A DNA stretch of 64,000 nt from Anaerocolumna sedimenticola (lineage in GTDB: Bacteria > Bacillota > Clostridia > Lachnospirales > Lachnospiraceae): contig NZ_CP048000.1 in the NCBI RefSeq assembly GCF_009931695.1, forward strand, positions 1,877,501-1,941,500, in the 5' to 3' direction. The notes beneath the pieces are model-generated. The model ran no database searches and was not told the origin of the DNA. It saw only the letters and a list, made by a program, of their open reading frames with translations. Below are positions 41,807 to 50,612 of the stretch, one piece after another (position 1 is the first letter of the stretch; every line of letters starts with the position of its first letter). The translations under genes were made by a program, and so were the position numbers.

Positions 41807-42639
41807 GTGAATTCCAAAAAGTAATAAAATATTGTGCCATGGCTTTTGCGGCATTTCTTGCATTTTCCATCATAACAGGTATAGTAACAGCTGTTTTTTC
41901 CATAACAGGAATTTTATCGACTACATCAAACAGGAATTTAATCGATATTAACAAAAGTTTTGAAAATGTAAAGAGTTTATCCGTAGATCATGGTATAGGC
42001 AGCCTTAATATAATGAGCGGTTCCGGTAATAATGTAGAAGTGGATGCAAAAAATGTAAGCAGCGATTTTGTTGTAGAAAAAAGTTTCAGTGGGGAATTAC
42101 AGGTTAAAAGTAAGTTCAATTTCTGGAATTTTATCAGCGGAAATAATGGAATTAATGATAAGTCTAAAATAACGATTTATGTTCCGGAAGGAATTTCTTT
42201 AGACAGAGTAAAGCTGGATGCCGGTGCGGGTAATATCGATATTGATTCTCTGCAGACTGAAAAGCTTGATATTAATGCGGGAGCAGGTAATATTGAAGGC
42301 AGCAGAATTACCGCCGATCAGGTTAAATTAGATGGTGGAGTCGGCGAGATTAATTTTAATGAAGTGAAATTTACAGATTCCGATATTGACAGTGGAGTGG
42401 GAAATATAAAACTCCAGGGAGCTTTATATGGAAGAAATAAAATTGATTGCGGAGTCGGTGAGGTAACTCTGGACCTGAATCAAAGTTCGGATGAGTTTAG
42501 ACTCAGTGTTGAAAAAGGCCTGGGCTCCATCTATATTAACGGTGAAAAATATTCCGACCTGAAATGGAATAATATGAATTCAGATAATGTATTAGATGTG
42601 AATGGCGGAGTCGGAGACATCGATATAAATTTTCAATAA
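41803..42639 (+). CDS. DUF4097-family beta-strand repeat protein
   Basis: A 278-residue protein with one N-terminal membrane helix (about residues 11-36) followed by an extracellular right-handed beta-repeat domain. The repeated signature is a Gly-rich turn: DAGAGNID, NAGAGNIEG, DGGVGEIN, DSGVGNIK, DCGVGEVT, NGGVGDID, spaced roughly 20 residues. It is coupled to the LiaF-like gene, which argues for a shared envelope-stress role (inference). A hairpin terminator follows. Confidence 0.88.
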   Translation: MSEFQKVIKYCAMAFAAFLAFSIITGIVTAVFSITGILSTTSNRNLIDINKSFENVKSLSVDHGIGSLNIMSGSGNNVEVDAKNVSSDFVVEKSFSGELQVKSKFNFWNFISGNNGINDKSKITIYVPEGISLDRVKLDAGAGNIDIDSLQTEKLDINAGAGNIEGSRITADQVKLDGGVGEINFNEVKFTDSDIDSGVGNIKLQGALYGRNKIDCGVGEVTLDLNQSSDEFRLSVEKGLGSIYINGEKYSDLKWNNMNSDNVLDVNGGVGDIDINFQ

Positions 42640-42702
42640 AATTCTCAATAAATATTAAAATAATTATTTTATCAATTTTTAAAATAAATCATATATTCTA
42701 AC

Positions 42703-42752
42703 AAGAGTTTTTTCAATTGGCATTATTTAATGTCTTGAAGAGACTCTTTTTC
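42703..42752 (+). terminator. Probable terminator after the DUF4097 gene
   Basis: AAGAGT...TTCAA pairs with TTGAAGAGACTCTT across a loop of about 20 bases, followed by TTTTT. Confidence 0.6.
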
Positions 42753-42754
42753 AT

Positions 42755-42850
42755 TTCCGGGAATGCAAAGTGAGAATTACAAGCTTGCTTGCAATAATTC
42801 GATGTCGCACGCGAACCGAAGAAACTCGCAAAGCATGTTTCTTCCGGTTG
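42755..42850 (+). repeat. Structured intergenic repeat R2, copy 2
   Basis: It matches 30131-30225 over about 90 bases with few differences, including the two stem-loops; one changed base turns AAAGCGTGTTTC into AAAGCATGTTTC. It lies in the 563-base gap 42640-43202. That gap also holds a stem AAGTCTTA/TAAGACTT (43127-43154), a TATAAT-like box near 43062 and the AAAGGAGG site of the next gene, with no further gene seen. Confidence 0.85.
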
Positions 42851-43202
42851 GATCGGAAATTGCGTCCTATATGAAAAACGTACCGCTTTGGATCACGATT
42901 TGGATGAGGTCAGTGAAAGCTGGCTAAAAATAATTTTAATTTCGGACTGTAAATCGAATACTGTTTGCTATATATGGAAATAAATAATATGAATACAGGA
43001 AAGAAGGAATCAGAAACGCCTTGTAAAACTGTAGTTATCTTTAACATGACAATTTTGCTATAATATGATATAATTACCAGATAGTTATTTGGAGTACGTA
43101 TATTTTACTTGAGATGACATAAATAAGTCTTAGGGCAGTTAGATAAGACTTTTATCCATAATATTATATGCAAATTAAACTTTATTTAAAGGAGGATATG
43201 AT

Positions 43203-46151
43203 ATGCCGAGAAATTTAAAAAGCAGTAAAGAATTAGGCGGCCTTACTGCTTACGAATTAATCATTGAAGAAGAATTAAAAGACATTAACAGTTTAGGGTT
43301 ATTATTAAGGCATAAAAAAACCGGTGCCAGAATTGCTGTAATAACCAATGACGATAATAATAAAGTGTTTTCCGTAGGATTTCGTACACCACCTTTTGAC
43401 AGTACTGGTGTACCGCATATTATTGAACATTCTGTATTATGCGGTTCCAAAGCATTTCCGGCGAAAGATCCTTTTATAGAGTTAGCCAAGGGCTCATTGA
43501 ATACTTTTTTAAATGCCATTACCTATCCGGATAAAACCATATATCCGGTAGCCAGCTGTAATGATAAGGATTTTCAGAATCTGATGCATGTTTATATGGA
43601 TGCGGTTTTTTATCCTAATATATATAAGAAAGAAGAGATATTCAGGCAGGAGGGCTGGCATTTTGAATTAGAGGATGAGGAAGCAGAGCTAAAATACAAT
43701 GGTGTTGTTTATAACGAAATGAAAGGTGCTTTTTCTTCACCGGAACAGCAATTATTCCGTACCATTCAGAATGCTTTATATCCTGATACCTCTTATGGCG
43801 TAGAATCAGGCGGAGATCCGGATTTTATTCCGGATTTAAGTTATGAGCAATTTTTGGATTTTCACAGTAGATATTATCATCCTTCCAATAGCTATATCTA
43901 TCTGTATGGTGATATGGATGTGTTGGAAAAACTTAACTGGCTGGATGAGGAATATTTAAAAGATTTCGGTAACGAACAGATAGATTCGGAAATAAAATAT
44001 CAGACACCGTTTAGTGAGAGAAAAGAAGTGGAGGCGGTTTATCCGTTAAGCGAAAATGAAGACTGTGCATACAATACCTATTTAAGTTATAGTTTATCTA
44101 TCGGAACAAGCCTTGACAGAGATTTATGTATGGCTTTCCAGATTCTTGAATATGTCCTGTTGTCCGCTCCGGGTGCTCCCTTAAAGCAGGCTTTATTGGA
44201 TGCGGGAATCGGAAAAGATATTATAAGCAGCTTTGACGCGGATACCTATCAGCCCATTTTTACTATTATAGCTAAAAATGCGGAGGCTGAGCAAAAAGAA
44301 CAGTTTGTGACATTAATCCGTGCAACATTAGAGCAATTGGTACTGAAAGGCTTGGATGAAAAGTCCCTTAAGGCTGCTATTAATTACTATGAATTCAAAT
44401 ATAGGGAAGCAGACTTCGGGCAATTCCCGAAAGGCCTGATGTATGGTCTGCAGATGCTTGCAAGCTGGCTGTATGATGATAATAAACCATTTTTAAAATT
44501 AAATTCCAATAAAGTATTTGAAGTTTTAAAATCCAAAATTGGTACGGATTATTATACGAAATTAATTACCGGATATCTTTTAAATAATAACCATGTCGCA
44601 TTGGTAACTTTAAAACCACAGGCTGGCCTTACCGCAATTAAGGAAGAACAATTAAAAAATAAACTTGCGGAGTTTAAAGCAAAGCTTTCCAAAGAGGAAA
44701 TCAAAAAAATTGTAGATGATACCCGTCACCTGAAAGAATATCAGGATGAACCCTCTTCCAGAGAAGACGTAGAGAAAATTCCATTACTTAGCCGTGAAGA
44801 TATCGGCAGATCTCCGCTTCCGATCAACAATGAAGAAAAAGAAATAGATGGTATACCGATTATCCATCATAATGTTTATACCAATGGAATTGCTTATCTG
44901 AAACTGTTATTTGATTTAGAGGATATTCCCAAAGCATTAATTCCTTATGTAGGCTTATTATCCACAGTGCTTGGATATATTGATACGGAACATTACAGCT
45001 ATTTGGAATTATCCAACGAGATTAATATACACACCGGCGGTATCAGCAGTGACGTGGCAAGCTTTGGGAAAAAAGGCAGCTCCAGTGAATACCTGCCTAC
45101 TTTCCAGATCGATGTAAAAGTATTATATGAAGAAATGGATAATGCTTTTGATCTGTTAAAGGAAATTATCAGTTTTACAAAATTGGATGATGAAAAACGT
45201 TTATTAGAAATTATATCGGAAATTAAATCAAGACTCCAGATGCATCTAAACTCCTCCGGGCATTCCGCAGCAGTGGACAGAGCAATGTCTTATTTCTCAG
45301 AGGCATCCAGGTTTAATGAGGAAACCAGAGGAATTGCATATTATAAATTTATTGAGAGTTTAGAGGCGGATTATCAAAACCGGAAAAATGATTTAATAGA
45401 TAAAATGAAACTATTAATGAATTATATTTTCCGTAAAGAAAATCTGATCATTAGTTTTACTTCCAATGAGGAAGGCCTTCTAACCTTATCCGGTAAATTA
45501 CTGCCTTTTGTGGAACAGCTAAAGACAGAACCTGTAGAGAAGGTATCGGAACATTTTAATTTGCATTGCAGCAACGAAGGATTTAAAACCTCCGGGCAGG
45601 TACAGTATGTGGCAAGAACCGGTAATTTTTTTAATGCAGGTTATGAGTACACCGGAGCATTGGATGTATTAAAAGTAATAATGAGCTATGACTATTTATG
45701 GAATAATATCCGTGTTAAGGGCGGTGCTTACGGCTGTATGTGCGGATTTTCCAGTATCAGCGGCAATGGTTACTTTACTTCTTACCGCGACCCTAATCTG
45801 AAAGAAACCAATGAAGTGTATGAGAAAGCAGTCGATTATATCCGTAATTTTAATGCTGATGAGAGGGATATGACGAAATATATTATAGGTACCATAAGCG
45901 GAATGGATACCCCCAGGACTCCAAGAACCCAGGGAAATATATCCATGGGCGCTTATTTATCCGGAACTACCCAGGAAGATATCCAGAAACAAAGAGATGA
46001 AGTTTTAGGTGTAACCCAGGAGGATATAAGGAAATTAGCGGATATAGTGAAAGCAATTCTGGATTGTAAGAATCTATGTGTTATAGGAAATGAAAAGAAA
46101 ATAGAGCAAAATAAAGACCTGTTCTTTGAAGTGAAGACATTAATTAAATAA
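43203..46151 (+). CDS. M16C metallopeptidase (presequence-protease/insulinase type)
   Basis: Large zinc peptidase of 982 residues that degrades small unfolded peptides in a closed chamber. The inverted zinc motif HXXEH is seen as HIIEHSVLCGS (about residues 78-82), and the distal Glu in YNGVVYNEMKGAF near 175. The M16C-associated middle domain and the degenerate second half (VKGGAYGCMCGFSS) follow. It has no signal peptide, so it acts in the cytoplasm. AAAGGAGG precedes the ATG. It appears monocistronic. Confidence 0.94.
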   Translation: MPRNLKSSKELGGLTAYELIIEEELKDINSLGLLLRHKKTGARIAVITNDDNNKVFSVGFRTPPFDSTGVPHIIEHSVLCGSKAFPAKDPFIELAKGSLNTFLNAITYPDKTIYPVASCNDKDFQNLMHVYMDAVFYPNIYKKEEIFRQEGWHFELEDEEAELKYNGVVYNEMKGAFSSPEQQLFRTIQNALYPDTSYGVESGGDPDFIPDLSYEQFLDFHSRYYHPSNSYIYLYGDMDVLEKLNWLDEEYLKDFGNEQIDSEIKYQTPFSERKEVEAVYPLSENEDCAYNTYLSYSLSIGTSLDRDLCMAFQILEYVLLSAPGAPLKQALLDAGIGKDIISSFDADTYQPIFTIIAKNAEAEQKEQFVTLIRATLEQLVLKGLDEKSLKAAINYYEFKYREADFGQFPKGLMYGLQMLASWLYDDNKPFLKLNSNKVFEVLKSKIGTDYYTKLITGYLLNNNHVALVTLKPQAGLTAIKEEQLKNKLAEFKAKLSKEEIKKIVDDTRHLKEYQDEPSSREDVEKIPLLSREDIGRSPLPINNEEKEIDGIPIIHHNVYTNGIAYLKLLFDLEDIPKALIPYVGLLSTVLGYIDTEHYSYLELSNEINIHTGGISSDVASFGKKGSSSEYLPTFQIDVKVLYEEMDNAFDLLKEIISFTKLDDEKRLLEIISEIKSRLQMHLNSSGHSAAVDRAMSYFSEASRFNEETRGIAYYKFIESLEADYQNRKNDLIDKMKLLMNYIFRKENLIISFTSNEEGLLTLSGKLLPFVEQLKTEPVEKVSEHFNLHCSNEGFKTSGQVQYVARTGNFFNAGYEYTGALDVLKVIMSYDYLWNNIRVKGGAYGCMCGFSSISGNGYFTSYRDPNLKETNEVYEKAVDYIRNFNADERDMTKYIIGTISGMDTPRTPRTQGNISMGAYLSGTTQEDIQKQRDEVLGVTQEDIRKLADIVKAILDCKNLCVIGNEKKIEQNKDLFFEVKTLIK

Positions 46152-46180
46152 TTGTAACTAAAGTGACAGCATGTCAGCGC

Positions 46181-46285
46181 AGAGTCTGACAAGTCAATAA
46201 AAAAGAGCCTGACAAGTCAATAAGTAAGAGTCTGACTTGTCAGACTCTTACTTATCTTATAGATACTTGTGTCCTATAAGATAAG
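46181..46285. repeat. Tandem direct repeats and overlapping palindromes before era
   Basis: Two 20-base direct repeats (46181-46200 and 46204-46223) are followed by a perfect 17-bp-arm palindrome with a 2-base loop (46220-46255) and a second 12-bp hairpin CTTATCTTATAG/CTATAAGATAAG (46251-46285). The second shares five bases with the first, so the two structures compete. No T-run follows. Confidence 0.8.
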
Positions 46286-46350
46286 GGCGTAGATGCGGAC
46301 TTGTTCATTTATTATAAAAAGGTTCGAATATACTAAAAGAGGATAAAAAC

Positions 46351-47259
46351 ATGAAAAAAAATGAATTTAAGTCGGGTTTTGTAACCTTAATCGGACGTCC
46401 CAATGTGGGGAAATCCACATTAATGAATCATTTAATCGGGCAGAAGATTGCGATTACTTCTGATAAACCACAAACAACCAGAAACAGAATACAGACGGTA
46501 TACACCGAAGAACACGGACAGATTATATTTTTAGATACTCCGGGTATTCATAAGGCGAAAAACAAGCTGGGTGAGTACATGGTAAATGTTGCGGAGCGAA
46601 CCCTAAATGAAGTGGATGTCATATTATGGCTGGTGGAACCCACTACTTTTATCGGAGCCGGCGAGAGATATATAGTAGAACAGCTTCAGAAAGTGAAAAC
46701 TCCGGTTATATTAGTTATTAATAAGGTAGATACAGTTAAAAAAGAGGAAGTATTAAAATTTATCGCTGCGTATAAGGACATTTACTCATTTGCAGATATC
46801 ATTCCGGTATCAGCTTTAAAAGGGGATAATACCAGGCAGCTTATTGATATTATATTGGGGCACCTGCCTCAGGGGCCGCAGTATTTTGATGAGGATACCA
46901 TAACAGATCAACCGGAACGGCAGATTGTTGCGGAACTGATTCGCGAGAAAGCTCTTCGCCTTTTAAATGATGAGATTCCCCATGGAATCGCAGTGGCCAT
47001 TGACCGGATGAAGGAACGCCGGGGAAGTGATATCATTGATATTGATGCTACCATCGTATGCGAACGGGATTCCCATAAAGGAATTATTATAGGAAAAAAC
47101 GGAGAAAAGCTGAAACGGATCGGAATGGCCGCCAGGAAAGAAATTGAAAATTTGCTGGATATGCATGTAAATTTAAAAATCTGGGTTAAAGTGAAAAAAG
47201 ATTGGAGAGATAGTGATTTCCTTCTCAAAAATTACGGTTATAACAAACAGGAATTGTAG
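46351..47259 (+). CDS. era: GTPase Era
   Basis: Essential ribosome-assembly GTPase, 302 residues. G1 GRPNVGKSTLMN (about residues 16-27), G2 region TTRNRIQTVYTE, G3 DTPGIHK, G4 NKVD and G5 SALKG are all present. The C-terminal KH domain, which binds the 3' end of 16S rRNA, contains IIIGKNGEKLKRIG. It is followed by a YqzL-like gene and recO, the common order in Firmicutes. Confidence 0.97.
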   Translation: MKKNEFKSGFVTLIGRPNVGKSTLMNHLIGQKIAITSDKPQTTRNRIQTVYTEEHGQIIFLDTPGIHKAKNKLGEYMVNVAERTLNEVDVILWLVEPTTFIGAGERYIVEQLQKVKTPVILVINKVDTVKKEEVLKFIAAYKDIYSFADIIPVSALKGDNTRQLIDIILGHLPQGPQYFDEDTITDQPERQIVAELIREKALRLLNDEIPHGIAVAIDRMKERRGSDIIDIDATIVCERDSHKGIIIGKNGEKLKRIGMAARKEIENLLDMHVNLKIWVKVKKDWRDSDFLLKNYGYNKQEL

Positions 47260-47430
47260 CCCGCTTTTCCAGTTAATGGTTATTTCGTTTTGTCAAGCCC
47301 TTTTGAAAAAAATCCATATGGGATATTCTTATCAGTTTAGAAAAAAACGATATGGTAATCATATTAGTGTAACATATGATAATTTGTGGCGATTCAGTCA
47401 TGGAGCTTTTTTTCAGTAAGGGGGCATTTT

Positions 47431-47622
47431 ATGAGAAATAAAGATTATTGGGAAAAATTTATTAAAACCGGAAACATATTAGATTATTTGAATTATACGG
47501 CTTGTACTTCAGAGGAATTAAATCAGCTGTTATCCATTAATATTAAGGAGGGTGAATACAGTGATGATAGCAGCCTCAGTGATGGGAATGGTTTTATCGA
47601 CCATGCCTATTGGGGATTATGA
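47431..47622 (+). CDS. Small YqzL-like protein upstream of recO
   Basis: A 63-residue protein starting at ATG 47431, preceded by AAGGGGG. The segment DYWEKFIKTGNILDYLNY resembles the start of YqzL (W-x-x-F-x-x-T-G-N-I-x-x-Y-L), which sits between era and recO in many Firmicutes. The C terminus is acidic and overlaps the start of recO by about 60 bases in another frame. Function unknown. Because the overlap is long, the true end could differ if a base is missing here. Confidence 0.6.
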   Translation: MRNKDYWEKFIKTGNILDYLNYTACTSEELNQLLSINIKEGEYSDDSSLSDGNGFIDHAYWGL

Positions 47623-48307
47623 CAAACGTTTGGTTATATTAACGAAAGAAAAAGGTAAGATTACAGCATTTGCCAAAGGCGCTAGGAAACAAAATAGTGC
47701 CTTTTTGGCGTGTAGTCAGCCATTTTCTTTCGGTGAATTTACACTCTATGAAGGGAAAAGTTCTTATAATCTTGTCTCCGTAGAGATCTCCAATTATTTT
47801 GAAGAGTTGCGCAGAGATTTGGAGGCTGCTTATTATGGATTATATTTTTGTGAACTAGCGGATTATTTTACCCATGAAAATGAAGATGGAACCCTTATTC
47901 TTAAATTATTATACCAGTCCCTGAGGGCGTTAAGTCAAAAGTCTATAATGAGGCCGCTTGTACGGGCTGTTTTTGAGTTGAAAATACTGGAAATAAATGG
48001 AGTGGCACCGCAGGTTTTTGGATGTGTGAAATGTGGTAAGACAGATAATCTATATCATTTTAACAGGGAAGAAGGCGGTCTTATCTGCAGCGAATGCCTG
48101 AGTGCATTTCCGAAATCAATTAAAATTAATGAATCCACCGTTTACACCATGCAATATATAATTTCTTCTACCATAGAAAAGTTATTTACTTTCACTGTCT
48201 CCGATGAAGTTATGTCTGAGCTGAAAAAGTGTGTTGGAAACTATAAGGAAATCTACATAGATAAGAAAATGAAATCCCTGGATATGTTGGAAAAACTTTT
48301 CTTATAG
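47564..48307 (+). CDS. recO: DNA repair protein RecO
   Basis: Recombination mediator that helps load RecA onto SSB-coated DNA, about 247 residues. The N-terminal OB-fold reads VLSTMPIGDYDKRLVILTKEKGKITAFAKGAR. The C-terminal helical domain carries the four-cysteine zinc site (CVKCGKTD, then CSEC). A strong AAGGAGGG site lies at 47545-47552; ATG 47564 or GTG 47561 is the likely start. Confidence 0.95.
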   Translation: MIAASVMGMVLSTMPIGDYDKRLVILTKEKGKITAFAKGARKQNSAFLACSQPFSFGEFTLYEGKSSYNLVSVEISNYFEELRRDLEAAYYGLYFCELADYFTHENEDGTLILKLLYQSLRALSQKSIMRPLVRAVFELKILEINGVAPQVFGCVKCGKTDNLYHFNREEGGLICSECLSAFPKSIKINESTVYTMQYIISSTIEKLFTFTVSDEVMSELKKCVGNYKEIYIDKKMKSLDMLEKLFL

Positions 48308-48449
48308 TAAATTTAAGTTGAAAATAATCCAATTTAAGGTTACAATGGTAAAAAACTATGTAGCTATACAGTTTACTTGATAAATATGTAAAATTTCCAA
48401 TTAAACTAATAGTCATAACACTTTAATTTATAGACGGAGGAAATTATTT

Positions 48450-49049
48450 ATGCAAAAGTTTTTACTTTATACAGTTCTGGTCTTTTGTCTTATTTTTACG
48501 GCCGGTTGTAAAAATAAAGAAAGAATAATTAGTGTGGATGAAGTTAAAAATAATACGATTTTGGTTAAAAATGATGGTACGGTACAGTCTGCCACAGTTG
48601 AAACCTTTGATAAAGAGTATTATAATCTGGATGAATTGAAAACTTTTATTACAGATCAGATAGGAAAGTATAACCAGACAAATGGCCAGGATGCAATCGT
48701 ATTTGGTTCATTAGATCTTAAAGATGGAAATGCCGTTTTGATATTAAATTATTCAAACTTAGAACATTATAAAACATTCAATAAAGTGGACGCTACATTA
48801 ACGACCACCGTGGATGCAAAAAGCAGTAATCTTGAATTACCGGACGTATATGTCAGTGCATCGGATGGAGCTTATGCATCCCCTGATGTTGCCCTTAAAA
48901 ATGATAAATACAAAATTTTGATTGTAAATGAAAAAACAGATGTAATCGTAGACGGTACGGTTAAATATTTTACCAATGCCGCATTATTAAGCAAGTCAAA
49001 TTTACAGACTAATTCAGAAGAAAAGTCGGTAATTGTTTATAAACCATAA
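48450..49049 (+). CDS. Lipoprotein of unknown function
   Basis: A 199-residue secreted protein. The signal peptide ends in the lipobox LIFTAGCKN (Cys about 24). The mature part is rich in Asp, Lys and beta-strand-forming residues, with no domain I recognise. An ACGGAGG site lies before the ATG. It stands between recO and glyS. It may be envelope-associated. Confidence 0.8.
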   Translation: MQKFLLYTVLVFCLIFTAGCKNKERIISVDEVKNNTILVKNDGTVQSATVETFDKEYYNLDELKTFITDQIGKYNQTNGQDAIVFGSLDLKDGNAVLILNYSNLEHYKTFNKVDATLTTTVDAKSSNLELPDVYVSASDGAYASPDVALKNDKYKILIVNEKTDVIVDGTVKYFTNAALLSKSNLQTNSEEKSVIVYKP

Positions 49050-49121
49050 AAAATGGCCAGGTAAGTGGCAGAAATTTGTGCCTGCAGGATTTAAGCACAG
49101 ATTCAGAGAATGGAGGAAATG

Positions 49122-50509
49122 ATGGAAAAGACAATGGAAAAAATAGTTGCCTTAGCAAAGGCGAGAGGATTTGTATACCCGGGATCCGAGATCTACGGTG
49201 GTCTTGCAAACACCTGGGATTATGGCAATCTGGGCGTTGAATTAAAGAATAATGTAAAAAAAGCCTGGTGGTCAAAATTTATTCAGCAAAACCCTTATAA
49301 TGTGGGTGTTGACTGTGCAATACTAATGAATCCCCAAACCTGGGTAGCTTCCGGACACCTTGGAAGTTTTTCTGATCCCCTTATGGATTGCAAAGAATGT
49401 CATGAAAGATTCCGTGCCGATAAAATAATTGAAGATTATGCCCATGATCATGGTATTACATTAGAAAGTTCCGTAGATGCGTGGTCCCATGAAGAAATGG
49501 CAAGATATATCGAAGAACATAGTATAAGTTGTCCGACATGTGGAAAACATAATTTTACTGATATTCGTCAATTTAACTTAATGTTTAAAACCTTTCAGGG
49601 AGTTACTGAGGATGCAAAGAATGTTGTTTACTTGAGACCGGAAACCGCGCAGGGTATCTTTGTTAATTTCAAAAATGTGCTTAGAACATCCAGAAAAAAA
49701 TCCCTTTTGGTATCGGACAAATCGGTAAATCCTTCCGTAACGAAATTACTCCCGGTAATTTTACTTTTAGAACTAGGGAATTTGAGCAGATGGAGTTGGA
49801 ATTTTTCTGTGAACCGGATACGGATTTAGAATGGTTTGCGTATTGGAAACAATTCTGCATCGATTGGTTAAAAACACTCGGAATGAAAGAAGAAGATATG
49901 CGTGTCCGTGACCACGAAGCTGCCGAATTATCTTTCTACAGTAAAGCAACAACCGATATTGAATTCCTTTTCCCCTTTGGTTGGGGTGAATTATGGGGAA
50001 TTGCAGACAGAACGGATTATGATTTAACCCAGCATCAGAATGTATCCAAAGAAGATTTATCCTATTTTGATGATGATAAGAAAATAAAATATGTTCCTTA
50101 TGTTATTGAGCCATCCTTAGGCGCCGACAGAGTAACGCTTGCTTTTCTTTGCGGAGCTTATGATGAAGAGGAAATCGGAGAAGGGGACATTCGTACGGTT
50201 CTTCATTTCCATCCTGCTTTGGCACCGGTAAAAATCGGTGTGTTACCTCTTTCCAAAAAGTTATCCGAGGGAGCGGAGAAAATATATGCCGAACTGAGTA
50301 AATTCTATAACTGTGAATTCGATGACAGAGGCAACATCGGAAAACGTTACAGAAGACAGGACGAAATTGGTACTCCATTCTGTGTTACTTATGACTTTGA
50401 ATCGGAAACTGATGAAAGTGTTACTGTTCGTGACCGTGATACCATGGAGCAGGAAAGAATTAAAATAGCTGATTTAAAGGCATATTTTGAGAAAAAATTT
50501 GAATTTTAA
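49122..50509 (+). CDS. glyS: Glycyl-tRNA synthetase, single-chain dimeric type (one-base frameshift)
   Basis: Class II synthetase charging tRNA-Gly. This is the short alpha2 type (about 462 residues) of many Firmicutes, not the alpha2beta2 form. The N terminus [22 protein letters not shown], zinc-binding [13 protein letters not shown] and CPTCGKHNF, and motif 1 region [16 protein letters not shown] are clear. The frame breaks at A7 (49694-49700). An eighth A restores the motif 2 segment [12 protein letters not shown] and continues into EFFCEPD, motif 3 EPSLGADRV and the anticodon domain. As this gene is normally essential, a sequence error is far more likely than a mutation. ATG 49122 follows TGGAGG. 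Confidence 0.93.
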
Positions 50510-50612
50510 AAAAAGAAAAAAATTATTTCCTTATTTAGAAAAGTTATGATATAATGTTAAATGGCGACTAGAAAGTCAAAATTATGAAATATTTTAGGAG
50601 GTTATTACTAAA

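Noticed and set aside
47213..47419. Rightward open frame of 68 residues between era and the YqzL-like gene
   Set aside because: It overlaps the end of era and lacks a ribosome site.
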